Source of the DNA: Polaromonas jejuensis NBRC 106434
Lineage (GTDB): Bacteria; Pseudomonadota; Gammaproteobacteria; Burkholderiales; Burkholderiaceae_C
DNA length: 64,000 nucleotides
Direction: 5' to 3'
Assembly: GCF_001598235.1 (NCBI RefSeq)
Contig: NZ_BCYO01000009.1
Location: forward strand, 94,441-158,440
Part shown: piece after piece, positions 53,073 through 61,827 of the stretch
Position numbering within the stretch: the first letter of the stretch is position 1
Layout of the letters: each line of letters begins with the position of its first letter
The notes under the pieces: model-generated
Database searches by the model: none
What the model was told of the DNA's origin: nothing
The model's input: the letters and a program-made list of their open reading frames with translations, nothing else
Position numbers and translations under genes: made by a program

Positions 53073-53236
53073 AGCTATCAAAATAGTAGCAATTCGTGTG
53101 GCCGGTGCTGGCAAGCACCCCCCGCGATCGTGGTGTCCTGGCTAGCGGCGGCCCTTATTTCAGAAAGTCGACCAGCGCAGGAATCACCTGCTCGGGCGCT
53201 TCTTCCATCAGCCAGCGGCCCGAGCCTTTGACCACC
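53073..53236 (-). pseudogene. Partial copy of the alpha/beta hydrolase 3' end (direct repeat A)
   Basis: On the minus strand 53155-53236 reads VVKGSGRWLMEEAPEQVIPA then LVDFLK and stop, the last 26 codons of the hydrolase at 57117-58091, but with the catalytic His replaced by Arg. The following 80 bases match the hydrolase downstream region including the GCTATCAAAATAGTAGC repeat. It aligns over 164 bases with 57035-57198, with scattered differences (roughly one in eight). The rest of the gene is absent. Confidence 0.92.
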
Positions 53237-53365
53237 CGACGGAGCGCTAGCGCGTGCATCCTCGTACACCTCCTTGCCGAAGGACGTGGTTTGTCGTTCC
53301 AATGACAGACGCGCAGCATTCTTCCGGCGAGCATCTGGCTCTCAACAAATTATCAGGAGCCAAGC

Positions 53366-55030
53366 ATGTCCGAAGCCATGTACGAACGGGGCCTGGGCCG
53401 AAATGCAGCGAACTACGCGCCCCTTACGCCGCTGTCATTCCTGGACCGTACTGCTGACGTTTACCCTGACCGCATCGCCCTGCTGCATGGCGAACTGAAG
53501 CAGACCTGGGCGCTGACCAGGGAGCGGTGTTACCGGTTGGCGAGTGCACTTGTCAAGCGTGGCGTCACTCGCCAAAGCACTGTGGCCATCATCGCGCCCA
53601 ATACGCCGGCGATGCTCGAAGCCCATTTCGGCATACCCCTCGCCGGCGCAGTCATCAATGCCATCAATTGCCGACTCGATGCCCAGGCCATCGCCTTCAT
53701 CTTGCGTCACGGTGAAGCGTCTATCTTGCTGGTCGACCGGGAGTTCGCCTCGCTGGCAGCCGCGGCGCTCGAGCATGTCCCGAATAAACCGTTGGTGGTG
53801 GATATCAACGATGCGCTGGCGCCGCCCGGCAACTGCATCGGGTCCCTCGACTACGAGGCACTGCTGGCTGAGGGGGACGCCGACTTCGGTGGTGTCTGGC
53901 CCCAGGACGAGTGCGACGCCATCGCGTTGAACTACACCTCGGGCACCACAGGCGATCCAAAGGGGGTGGTGCCCAGCCATCGTGGAACCTACATCATGAG
54001 CCTGTTGCAGATGACGAACTGGGCGCTTCCCCGCCAACCTGTCTACCTGTGGACGCTGCCCATGTTTCACGCCAACGGATGGTGCTTCACCTGGGCGATC
54101 ACGGCCGCAGCAGGCACCCACGTATGCCTGCGCAAGGTCACACCTGCCAACGTTCGTCTGGCTATCGAGAGGTACGACGCGGATCACTTTTGCGCCGCGC
54201 CGGTGGTGCTGGCGGGCCTGGCCAGCGAGGCGACAGCGACGCCCTTGCGCAAAAGTGTCCGGGTCCTCACGGCCGGTTCCCCGCCGCCAGCCACCGTGCT
54301 GCGCGCGTTGCAAGCGCAGGGCTTTGCCGTCGATCATGTCTATGGCATCACGGAAGCCCTGGGTACTCCGGTCAGCTGCGCCTGGCAAGATGCGTGGCAA
54401 GAATTCGAGCCAGACCACCAGGCGCGCATCAAGGTCAGGCAGGGTGTGCGTGCAGCCGCTCTTGAAGGCATGCAAGTCGCCGACCCTCAGACACTTGTCA
54501 CGGTCCCGCATGATGGTCGAAGCTCCGGCGAGTTGATGCTGCGCGGCAACGTGGTGATGAAGGGCTATCTCAAGAATCAACCGGCGACTGAACAGGCCTT
54601 CGCGGGCGGCTGGTTTCATACGGGCGATATCGCCGTGGTTCATCCGGACGGCTACATCCAGATCACCGACAGATCGAAAGACGTGATCATCTCCGGTGGT
54701 GAAAACATATCGTCGGTCGAGGTCGAAGACATGCTTCACCATCACCCCGCGGTCCTATTGGCCGCGGTGGTCGCCACGGCCGATCCCAAATGGGGTGAAG
54801 TGCCGTGCGCCTTCGTTGAGCTGCGGCCCGAACAGAGTGCGAGCAGCGAAGAGATCATCGCTTTTTGCCGCGATCGCCTGGCCCACTTCAAGTGTCCGCG
54901 GCGCGTCGTGTTTATGGACCTTCCGAAGACCGCGACCGGAAAGATCCAGAAATTCCGTTTGCGCGAGATCGCGGGAAGCCAGGATGCCATTACCCAGCTT
55001 GCGAGCCTGACCGCGAAGGAGTTGTCATGA
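53366..55030 (+). CDS. Acyl-CoA synthetase (AMP-forming)
   Basis: 554 residues. Adenylation motif LNYTSGTTGDPKGVVPSHRG, YGITEALGTPVS, GGWFHTGDIAVVHPDGYIQITDRSKDVIISGGENISSVEVED and the C-terminal lysine in KTATGKIQKFRLRE. The PSHRG variant is seen in medium-chain and branched acid ligases related to DmdB and plant AAE proteins. AGGAGCCAAGC precedes the ATG. Codon use shows more A/T in third positions than the neighbours. Overlaps the acyl-CoA dehydrogenase start by 4 bases. Confidence 0.92.
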   Translation: MSEAMYERGLGRNAANYAPLTPLSFLDRTADVYPDRIALLHGELKQTWALTRERCYRLASALVKRGVTRQSTVAIIAPNTPAMLEAHFGIPLAGAVINAINCRLDAQAIAFILRHGEASILLVDREFASLAAAALEHVPNKPLVVDINDALAPPGNCIGSLDYEALLAEGDADFGGVWPQDECDAIALNYTSGTTGDPKGVVPSHRGTYIMSLLQMTNWALPRQPVYLWTLPMFHANGWCFTWAITAAAGTHVCLRKVTPANVRLAIERYDADHFCAAPVVLAGLASEATATPLRKSVRVLTAGSPPPATVLRALQAQGFAVDHVYGITEALGTPVSCAWQDAWQEFEPDHQARIKVRQGVRAAALEGMQVADPQTLVTVPHDGRSSGELMLRGNVVMKGYLKNQPATEQAFAGGWFHTGDIAVVHPDGYIQITDRSKDVIISGGENISSVEVEDMLHHHPAVLLAAVVATADPKWGEVPCAFVELRPEQSASSEEIIAFCRDRLAHFKCPRRVVFMDLPKTATGKIQKFRLREIAGSQDAITQLASLTAKELS

Positions 55031-56226
55031 ATACGCATGGCTCGGGCGCGGGATGGGCGGTGCTCGACGTGCCGCTAACCGCCACCGCGAGAACGATCCG
55101 ATGTGAAGCCCGTGCATTCGCCCGGCGTGAAATTGAGCCCCGCGCTGCCGAGATTGACGCGGCCGGGAGATTCCCCGACGACCTTTGGCCCAAGCTTGGT
55201 CAAGCCGGGCTGCTCGGCCTCACGGTGGCACCGGAGTACGGCGGCGCCGGCCTCGGCTATCTCGAACACCTGGTGGTCATGGAAGAGATCAGCCGGGCCT
55301 CAACGGCGCTCGGTTTCTCCTACCTGGTTCATTCGCACGCCTGCGTGAACCAGATTGCCCTGTATGGGACGCAAGAGCAGAAGCGCAGGCTTCTTCCGGG
55401 CCTGGTGAACGGCTCACAAGTGGGCGGGCTGGCCATGACCGAGCCTGATGCCGGTTCGGACGTGCTCGGTGGCATGCGCACGGTGGCGGAGCCGGCTGGA
55501 GACGGGTTTCGGCTGTCTGGCCGCAAGGCCTGGATCGCCAACGCACCACGGGCGGATGTTCTGGTCGTGTATGCACGAACCGATCCGGATTTGGGAAGCA
55601 AAGGCATTAGCGCCTTCGTGGTGAACACACGCCGGCCCGGTGTCACGCTCGGTCCCGCGCGCGCTAGCCTGGGCATGCGTGGCTGCCAGGTCGGAGACAT
55701 TGCGTTCGACGGCTGCCACCTGGGCACTGACGACTTGTTAGGCGGGTTGAATCAGGGTGCGGCCGTGCTCATGGAGGGCCTGGCGCGTGAGCGGCTCGTT
55801 GCCACGGGCGGTGCATTGGGTTTGCTACAGGCCTGCCTTGACGTAACCCTGCCCTATTGCTGCCTGCGCGAGCAGTTCGGCAAGCCGATCGCATCCTTTC
55901 AACTCGTGCAGGCGAAGCTTGCGGACATGCTGGCGGACCTGAATGCCTCACGCAGCTACGCCTATGCAATGGCGGCGGTCCATGGCAACGGTCAGGGACA
56001 CTCTTTCGACAGCACCGCCTTGTTGCTGTTCGTCGCAGAGCGGGCGTCCGCAGCGGCTCGCCAAGCCGTCCAGCTGATGGGGGCGGCCGGCTTCGACGCC
56101 GAGTCCACCCCCTCGCGTCTGTATCGCGACGCCAGTCTGTTTACCCTGGGCTTCGGCACCTCGGAGATTCGGCGCATTGTCGTGGGACGCGGCCTGCTGT
56201 CTGCAAGCCAGGCCCGGCACCATTGA
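55027..56226 (+). CDS. Acyl-CoA dehydrogenase, isovaleryl-CoA dehydrogenase-like
   Basis: 399 residues from ATG 55027, overlapping the ligase stop. GGLAMTEPDAGSDVLGG is the FAD/acyl signature, YRDASLFTLGFGTSEIRRIVVGR the C-terminal one. The glutamate normally found in the YEGT position of medium-chain enzymes is absent; instead Glu255 in LARERLVATGG lines up with the catalytic base of isovaleryl-CoA dehydrogenase. It would oxidise the CoA ester made by the ligase, perhaps a branched short-chain acid. No electron-transfer flavoprotein or carboxylase genes are nearby. Confidence 0.9.
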   Translation: MNTHGSGAGWAVLDVPLTATARTIRCEARAFARREIEPRAAEIDAAGRFPDDLWPKLGQAGLLGLTVAPEYGGAGLGYLEHLVVMEEISRASTALGFSYLVHSHACVNQIALYGTQEQKRRLLPGLVNGSQVGGLAMTEPDAGSDVLGGMRTVAEPAGDGFRLSGRKAWIANAPRADVLVVYARTDPDLGSKGISAFVVNTRRPGVTLGPARASLGMRGCQVGDIAFDGCHLGTDDLLGGLNQGAAVLMEGLARERLVATGGALGLLQACLDVTLPYCCLREQFGKPIASFQLVQAKLADMLADLNASRSYAYAMAAVHGNGQGHSFDSTALLLFVAERASAAARQAVQLMGAAGFDAESTPSRLYRDASLFTLGFGTSEIRRIVVGRGLLSASQARHH

Positions 56227-56264
56227 AGACCTTGCACCTGCCCTTTCGGTAGTATCTTCACGAC

Positions 56265-56930
56265 ATGGACGAGTTTCTCAAAGAGTCGACCTGGTTCGCG
56301 CAATTGCCATCAGGGGAGCAAACGCGCGTCGCGTCGGAAGTTCGCCTTCGGGAGGTGGCGGAAGGCGGCTATCTTTTGCGATCAGGCGGCGCTGCCGATC
56401 ACTGGTGGGGCGTCGTCGACGGACTGCTGAAGATGTGCACGACCGAGCGGGATGGACGTTCCATTACCTTCACCGGCCTGTCGAGTGGCGCGTGGTTCAG
56501 CGAAGGATCTGTGCTGCGCGGTGAACCACTGCGTTACGACGTGGTCGCATTGCGTGACAGCAAAGTCGCCATGGTGCCGGCTGCTACTTTCTTCAGGCTG
56601 TATCACCATCACGTCAGCTTCAATCACTACCTGATCTCGCTGCTGAACGAGCGGCTGCAGCAGTTCGTGGTCAGCTATGAAGTCCAGCGATCCATGTCCG
56701 TTGACAGCCGCGTCGCCAGATCGCTGGCCAGTCTCTTCAACAAAAGGCTCTATCCCGGCACCGAGACCCACTTGAGAATTTCCCAGGAGGAAATCGCCAA
56801 CTTGACGGGCATCTCGCGACAGCGTTGCAGCCAGGCCCTCACCACCCTCCGTGACGCCGGCTTGCTGCGAACCGAGTACCAAGGGGTCACGATTGTGGAT
56901 CTGGAAGGACTTTTGAAGTTCGATGGTTAG
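56265..56930 (+). CDS. Crp/Fnr-family transcriptional regulator
   Basis: 221 residues. N-terminal cyclic-nucleotide-binding-like beta-roll (TRVASEVRLREVAEGGYLLRSGGAADHWWGVVDGLLKM), then a dimer helix and a winged HTH (RISQEEIANLTGISRQRCSQALTTLRDAGLL). No cysteine cluster, so not Fnr-like. It starts 38 bases after the dehydrogenase and probably regulates this three-gene module. A cAMP ligand cannot be assigned. Confidence 0.9.
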   Translation: MDEFLKESTWFAQLPSGEQTRVASEVRLREVAEGGYLLRSGGAADHWWGVVDGLLKMCTTERDGRSITFTGLSSGAWFSEGSVLRGEPLRYDVVALRDSKVAMVPAATFFRLYHHHVSFNHYLISLLNERLQQFVVSYEVQRSMSVDSRVARSLASLFNKRLYPGTETHLRISQEEIANLTGISRQRCSQALTTLRDAGLLRTEYQGVTIVDLEGLLKFDG

Positions 56931-56994
56931 GCGGCCAACATCTGCAGCGGTCGGCTTCGTCGGGGTGTCGCTGCACTCTAAAACCTCGATCTTT

Positions 56995-57054
56995 AGTGAA
57001 AATGGCTGTCAGCCCTTACAGTACGGGTGCAGGCAGCTATTAAAATAGTAGCGA
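56995..57054 (+). repeat. Dispersed intergenic repeat, copy 3
   Basis: GTGAAAATGGCTGTCAGCCC ... GGGTGCAGGCAGCTATTAAAA TAGTAGCGATC, matching 32186-32243 and 48898-48955. Its 3' half is also the left end of direct repeat B. Confidence 0.7.
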
Positions 57055-57198
57055 TCCGGTGTGGCCGGCGATGGCAGGCACCGCCGCCATCGCCGTGTCC
57101 TGGCTAGCTGCAGCCCTTATTTCAGGAAGCCGACCAGCTCAGGAATCACCTGCTCGGGCGCTTCTTCCATCAGCCAGTGGCCCGAGCCCTTGACCACC
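57035..57198 (-). repeat. Direct repeat B (3' end of the intact alpha/beta hydrolase and downstream DNA)
   Basis: Partner of 53073-53236 in the same orientation. Together they bracket 3.8 kb containing the CoA ligase, acyl-CoA dehydrogenase and Crp genes. Confidence 0.9.
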
Positions 57199-58091
57199 AC
57201 GCCTTTGACATCGTTGGCCACCAGCTTGCCCTGCTCAATCAGGAACGTGCCGCCGGCTTTTTCGCCCGAGAGCACCAGCATGGGCATGGTCAGCTTGTTG
57301 GTCGAGAGCGCGGCAAAGTCGGCGGCGTCTTTCTCAAAGTTCTTGAAATACTCAAAACCCGCCCGCATGCCGCCCTCTTGCGCATAGGCCGCGGCATACA
57401 CGCGCCGGTCGGCTTCAGACACCGAGTGTTTGGCGTCGGCCGCAAAGTCGTTCCAGAAGTGCTCAAAGTAAATGCGCTCGCGCCCTTTCACCAAAGCCAG
57501 CGGCACCGGGCCGTGGAAATGAAAGTGCCACAGGTCACGCAGCAGCCACACGTTTTGCCATTGGCCCACGCCGGGCAAAAACGCATCCATCAGCACCACG
57601 CGCTCGGTCTCGGCCGGGAACTGCGCCGCATAGGCATAGGCCACCATCAGGCCGATATCGTGGCCCACGATGCTGGCGCTCTGGATGCCCAGCGACTTCA
57701 CCAGTTCGTGAATGTCCACCGCCATGTTCTTCTTGTCGTAGCCGCCTTCGGGTTTGGACGAGCCGCCGGCGCCGCGCAGGTCAGGCACGATCACCGTGTG
57801 GGTCCTGGCCAGCAGCGGCATCAGCGGGTTCCACATGTGGCTGGTTTCGGCATAGCCGTGCAGCAACACCACGGCCGGGCCGCTGCCGCCGACGCGGTAG
57901 TGAATGCGCGTGCCGTTGACGTCGGCGTTGCGCGCCGTGAAGCCGGGCACGCGGCCTTCGTTAGCGACGATGCGCGCGGCGGCAGAGGCGGGCGATGCAG
58001 TGGCCAGCAGGCCGGCCGTGGCGGCGCCGAGTGTGGCTGCGCTTGCAAGCAATTGGCGGCGGGTGGCAAGAGGGTCAGAAGCGGTGTCCAT
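57117..58091 (-). CDS. Exported alpha/beta hydrolase (epoxide hydrolase/haloacetate dehalogenase type)
   Basis: 324 residues. Twin-arginine-like leader (TRRQLLASAATLGAATAGLLA then SPASA). Oxyanion HGY at 78-80, nucleophile Asp145 in VGHDIGLMV (Asp rather than Ser points to epoxide hydrolase or dehalogenase chemistry), and catalytic His305 in GSGHW. Tyrosines in the cap region are present. The substrate is unknown. A broken copy of its last 26 codons is at 53155-53236. Divergence to the neighbouring LysR is not seen; both are on the minus strand. Confidence 0.9.
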   Translation of the reverse strand: MDTASDPLATRRQLLASAATLGAATAGLLATASPASAAARIVANEGRVPGFTARNADVNGTRIHYRVGGSGPAVVLLHGYAETSHMWNPLMPLLARTHTVIVPDLRGAGGSSKPEGGYDKKNMAVDIHELVKSLGIQSASIVGHDIGLMVAYAYAAQFPAETERVVLMDAFLPGVGQWQNVWLLRDLWHFHFHGPVPLALVKGRERIYFEHFWNDFAADAKHSVSEADRRVYAAAYAQEGGMRAGFEYFKNFEKDAADFAALSTNKLTMPMLVLSGEKAGGTFLIEQGKLVANDVKGVVVKGSGHWLMEEAPEQVIPELVGFLK

Positions 58092-58264
58092 GGCGTTTCC
58101 TTGAATGAGGTTGAGGTGGCTCCACTGTAGGATTTAGCTTCGCTGAGTGAAAGGCCCTAAAGCTTGTTTATTCGTTCAGCTTTTATGAATGATGAAGGGC
58201 TGTGGCTCACTTGACCGTCGACAAGCTGCATCGCCCCCATGGCAGCGATACCGCGCCTGCACCT

Positions 58265-59161
58265 TCAGTCCGCCCGCCCCATCACATCGGCCAGCCAGTC
58301 CACAAACACCCGTACGCGCGGCGACAGCTGGCGGTGGTGCGGGTACAGCACCGAGACCGGCATGGGCGCGGGCCGCCACGGCGACAGTACTTCGCAAAAT
58401 GTGCCGTCATCCAGCCGCGCCGCCACGTGGTAGCGCGGCAGCTGGATGAAGCCCAGGTGCGCGGCGCAGCAGGCCACATAGGCATCGGCATCGCTCACGG
58501 ACACCGAGCCTTTCAGTTGCAGGCTGCGCGCTACGCCATCGACCACAAAGTCGAAAGGCAGGGGCTTACCGCTGCGGGCGGACAAAAAGTTCACGGCCCG
58601 GTGCCCGCGCAGCGCGTCTATCGTTTCGGGCGTGCCGTGCTCCGCCAGGTATTTGTGGCTGGCGCAGGTGACCTGCTGCAGCGAGGCCACGCGTCGCCCC
58701 ACCATGCTGGAGTCGCCCAGCTCGCCCGCGCGCAGCACGCAGTCCACGCCCTCGCGCACCAGGTCCACCAGCCGGTCGCTCATGCCTATCTCCAGCTCGA
58801 TATCGGGGTAGCGCTCAAAAAACCGGTCAATCACCGGCAACAGGAAGTGTTTGGCCAGGGTGCCCTGCAGGTCCACGCGCAGCTTGCCCTTGGGTTTGCT
58901 GCCGGCGCTGGCGAACACCGCCTCGGCTTCTTCCAGGTCGGTCAGCAGCCGCAGGCAACGCTCGTAATACGCCTCGCCGTCCTGCGTGGGGCTCACGTGG
59001 CGCGTCGTGCGCTGCAGGAGGCGCGCGCCCAGCCGCTTTTCAAGCTGTTGCACGGCGTGCGTCACCGTGGCGCGCGGCAGCTGCAGGTCGTCTGCTGCCT
59101 TGGTGAAGCTGCCCAGCTCCACGATGCGCGTGAACAGCTGCATGGAATGAAAACGGTCCAT
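58265..59161 (-). CDS. LysR-family transcriptional regulator
   Basis: 298 residues from ATG 59161. MDRFHSMQLFTRIVELGSFTKAADDLQLPRATVTHAVQQLEKRLG is a standard HTH; the ligand domain follows. In-frame upstream codons to 59296 are not LysR-like and lack a ribosome site. Divergent from the SDR-SDR-DoxX operon at 59483-61578, its probable target. Confidence 0.9.
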   Translation of the reverse strand: MDRFHSMQLFTRIVELGSFTKAADDLQLPRATVTHAVQQLEKRLGARLLQRTTRHVSPTQDGEAYYERCLRLLTDLEEAEAVFASAGSKPKGKLRVDLQGTLAKHFLLPVIDRFFERYPDIELEIGMSDRLVDLVREGVDCVLRAGELGDSSMVGRRVASLQQVTCASHKYLAEHGTPETIDALRGHRAVNFLSARSGKPLPFDFVVDGVARSLQLKGSVSVSDADAYVACCAAHLGFIQLPRYHVAARLDDGTFCEVLSPWRPAPMPVSVLYPHHRQLSPRVRVFVDWLADVMGRAD

Positions 59162-59482
59162 TACGAGCCCCCACGGTCGTTCACTTCGTGTAACTCCCTG
59201 CCCCCCGAGGGGGCCGCTGCGCCTGCGGTCTGGCAGAGCCAGTCCCGCGGCCCCGGCTTGTATGTCGAGTCTTGCTGGTGGCCTTTGGCTGTGCACTCTT
59301 TGCCGGTCCTTTTGCTCATGTCATTGTTGGTATTTATTGAACAGTTATCGCAATCTTACGGTATTTATCGCGTATGAATTGAACAGAACAATAGCCTCAC
59401 TGACTCACCAAAAGCGCACAACACAGCAGCGCCGCGGGCAGGCAGGGCAAACAACCTTCAGCAACCTAACAGGAGTTTCCAA
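59162..59482. promoter_or_regulatory. Divergent LysR/SDR region
   Basis: About 320 bases. 59199-59216 contains CCCCCCGAGGGGG, a short hairpin of a kind common in intergenic DNA of this family. The part nearest the SDR gene is A+T-rich (59310-59400), with TATTGAACAG and ATTGAACAGAAC repeated about 45 bases apart, which could be regulator sites. AACAGGAGTTTCC precedes the SDR start. No gene is supported. Confidence 0.5.
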
Positions 59483-60253
59483 ATGACCGCTTCAGCATCT
59501 ACGCAAAAAGCCATTCAAGCCACGCAAACCGCCATCGTCACCGGCGCTTCCCGCGGCATCGGCGCCGCCGTCGCCCGGCGCCTGGCACGTGACGGCTACC
59601 AAGTCGTCGTCAACTACGCCGGCAAGGCCGACGAAGCCCGCAGCGTGGTGCAGGCCATTGAATCCGCCGGCGGCCAGGCCATCGCCGTGCAGGCCGACGT
59701 ATCGGACGCCGCCGCGGTGAAGGCCCTGTTCGACCAGGCCGTGCAGGCCTTTGGCCGTGTCGACGTGCTGGTCAACAACGCCGGCATCATGCCCTCCACC
59801 CTGCCGCACCTGGCCGAGACCGACGACGAAACGTTTGACCGCCTCTTCGCCGTCAACGTCAAGGGCACCTTCAACACCCTGCGCGAAGCCGCCAACCGTC
59901 TGCAAAACGGCGGCCGCATCGTCAACTTCTCGACCAGCGTGATCGGCCTGGGCCTGCCCGGCTATGCGGTGTATGGCGCCACCAAGAGCGCGGTGGAAAC
60001 CTTCACCCACATCATGGCCAAGGAGCTGCGCGGCAAAAACATCCGCATCAACGCGGTCGCCCCCGGCCCCACGGCCACGGCGCTGTTCCTCGACGGCAAA
60101 ACGCCTGAAACGATTGAGCGCATGTCAAAAATGGCGCCGCTTGAACGCCTCGGCACGCCCGAGGACATCGCCAATGCCGTGGCCTTCCTGGTCAGCGAAA
60201 ACGCCGCCTGGATCAACGGCCAGACCTTGCGCGCCAACGGCGGCGTTGTGTAA
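59483..60253 (+). CDS. Short-chain dehydrogenase/reductase
   Basis: 256 residues. TGASRGIGAAVARRLA, VNNAGIMPS, VNFSTSVIGLGLPGYAVYGATKSAVE (Ser-Tyr-Lys) and VAPGPTATALF are the classical SDR set, closest in feel to 3-oxoacyl-ACP reductase/YdaD-type enzymes. Asn then Tyr-Ala after strand 2 (VVNYAGKAD) suggests NADPH use. First gene of the three-gene set controlled by the divergent LysR. Confidence 0.92.
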   Translation: MTASASTQKAIQATQTAIVTGASRGIGAAVARRLARDGYQVVVNYAGKADEARSVVQAIESAGGQAIAVQADVSDAAAVKALFDQAVQAFGRVDVLVNNAGIMPSTLPHLAETDDETFDRLFAVNVKGTFNTLREAANRLQNGGRIVNFSTSVIGLGLPGYAVYGATKSAVETFTHIMAKELRGKNIRINAVAPGPTATALFLDGKTPETIERMSKMAPLERLGTPEDIANAVAFLVSENAAWINGQTLRANGGVV

Positions 60254-60321
60254 GGGCGCGAATCTTTCTTCCCATCCCCCCCCCGCCATTTCATTCCAAC
60301 ATCTTTCAGAAAGTCATCATC

Positions 60322-61221
60322 ATGAAATCCGTCATCCTCGTCACCGGCGCCTCCACCGGCATTGGCCACCTCACTGCCCGTTCGCTGGCACAAGCCGGCC
60401 ACACGGTTTACGCCAGCATGCGCGACACCGAAGGCCGCAACGCACCCAGGGTGCGCGAGCTGCGCGACTGGAGCTTTGCCAACGGCCATGACCTGCGCGC
60501 CGTGGAACTCGACGTGCTGTCGCAAGCCTCGGCCGATGCGGCCGTGGCGCACATCGTGGCCGAGCAGGGCCGCCTTGACGTCATCGTGCACAACGCCGGC
60601 CATCTGGTGGTCGGCCCCACCGAAGCCTTCACGCCCGAAGAAATCATCCAGGTGCTGGACACCAACTTCCTGGGCAGCCAGCGCGTCAACCGCGCCGTGC
60701 TGCCGGTGATGCGCGCCAAAGAGGCTGGCCTGGTGCTCTGGGTCAGCAGCACCACGGTGCGCGGCGGCTTCCCGCCCTTCCTCGGCCCCTACGCCGCCGC
60801 CAAGGCCGCCATGGATTCGCTGGCCGTCACCCTGTCTTACGAGCTGGCCCGCTTCGGCATCGAGACCTCCATCGTGGTGCCCGGCGCGTTTACCCGCGGC
60901 ACGGCGCACTTCCCCAACGCCGGCAAACCCGCCGACGAAGCCACCGCTGCCGCCTATGCGCGTTACGACGGCGTGATGGACCAGGTGGGTGCACGCCTCT
61001 CGGCCTTGAGCCCCGACAACGCCGACCCGCAAGCCGTGGCTGACGACATCACCCGCATCGTCGGGCTGCCTGCCGGCACCCGGCCCTTCCGTTCGGTGAC
61101 CGACTTCATTGACGACGGCGCGGCCGCCGTGACCGAAGTGGCAGAGCGCGTGCGCGAGGAGTTTGCGCACCGCATAGGCATCGCCGACCTGCTCAGGCCC
61201 ACCCTGCGGCAACAGGCGTGA
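60322..61221 (+). CDS. Short-chain dehydrogenase/reductase
   Basis: 299 residues. ILVTGASTGIGHLTARSLA, VIVHNAGHLVVGPTEAF, LWVSSTTVRGG and YAAAKAAMDSLA (Tyr-x-x-x-Lys), then IVVPGAFTRGT. The longer C-terminus is of the type called 'SDR, oxidoreductase with 17-beta-HSD-like' proteins. AGAAAGTCATC precedes the ATG. Substrate unknown. It is followed by DoxX after 3 bases. Confidence 0.9.
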   Translation: MKSVILVTGASTGIGHLTARSLAQAGHTVYASMRDTEGRNAPRVRELRDWSFANGHDLRAVELDVLSQASADAAVAHIVAEQGRLDVIVHNAGHLVVGPTEAFTPEEIIQVLDTNFLGSQRVNRAVLPVMRAKEAGLVLWVSSTTVRGGFPPFLGPYAAAKAAMDSLAVTLSYELARFGIETSIVVPGAFTRGTAHFPNAGKPADEATAAAYARYDGVMDQVGARLSALSPDNADPQAVADDITRIVGLPAGTRPFRSVTDFIDDGAAAVTEVAERVREEFAHRIGIADLLRPTLRQQA

Positions 61222-61224
61222 ACC

Positions 61225-61578
61225 ATGAGCACCCTCTCAGCGTTCATTCTGGGCCGGGTGCTGCTGGCCCTGGCCTTCGCGGGCCCGGGCGCCGCGCACT
61301 TCATGGCGTCGCTCAGGCAGCGCAATCACGCCGCCGCCGCGATCGGCGCCGCGGAGGTGGCGGCCGGCCTGGCGCTGATGCTGGGCTGGCAGTTGCGCTG
61401 GCTCGCGCTGGCCGCCGCGGTCTTCCTGATCGTCGATGCCTTGGTGGCGCATGCCTTCTGGAACGCGGTGCCGCAGGACCAGCGCAACCAGCTGCTGCAC
61501 TTTTTCAAGAACATCGCGCTGGCGGGCGCCTTCATCCTGCTGGGCGCGGTGGATGGGCAGGCCCCGGCGGGGCAATGA
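61225..61578 (+). CDS. DoxX-like small membrane protein
   Basis: 117 residues with four hydrophobic segments: FILGRVLLALAFAGPGAAHF, IGAAEVAAGLALMLGW, LRWLALAAAVFLIVDALVAHAFW and FFKNIALAGAFILLGAV. The HFFKNIALAGAFI ending is typical of DoxX/SURF4 proteins. Start is 3 bases after the SDR stop, so translational coupling is likely. The next 249 bases to the penicillin-binding protein gene hold no gene I can support. Confidence 0.82.
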   Translation: MSTLSAFILGRVLLALAFAGPGAAHFMASLRQRNHAAAAIGAAEVAAGLALMLGWQLRWLALAAAVFLIVDALVAHAFWNAVPQDQRNQLLHFFKNIALAGAFILLGAVDGQAPAGQ

Positions 61579-61827
61579 GCCGGCGTCTGCCGGGCCGCGA
61601 GGATGGTCCCGTACTCGTGCACCGCGTCGTCGGAACCGGTGTTGTTGCTCCTGGCCCGGGCACGACCGACAGCGCCCAGGCCGGTGCATGAGGCCGGGCG
61701 CCGCAGGGGCCTTGCGGTTTTCGGGACAATAGGGCCAGCCCTCGGGCCACGCCTGCCCTTTTGCGCCATGTGCGCCCGCCGCCACCCGGCAGCCCCGCAG
61801 GCGCCCTGACCTCATGATTTTTGTGCA

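Noticed and set aside
53078..53302. 74-codon minus-strand frame before the CoA ligase
   Set aside because: It runs in a shifted frame across the duplicated hydrolase end; the hydrolase frame itself explains the DNA.
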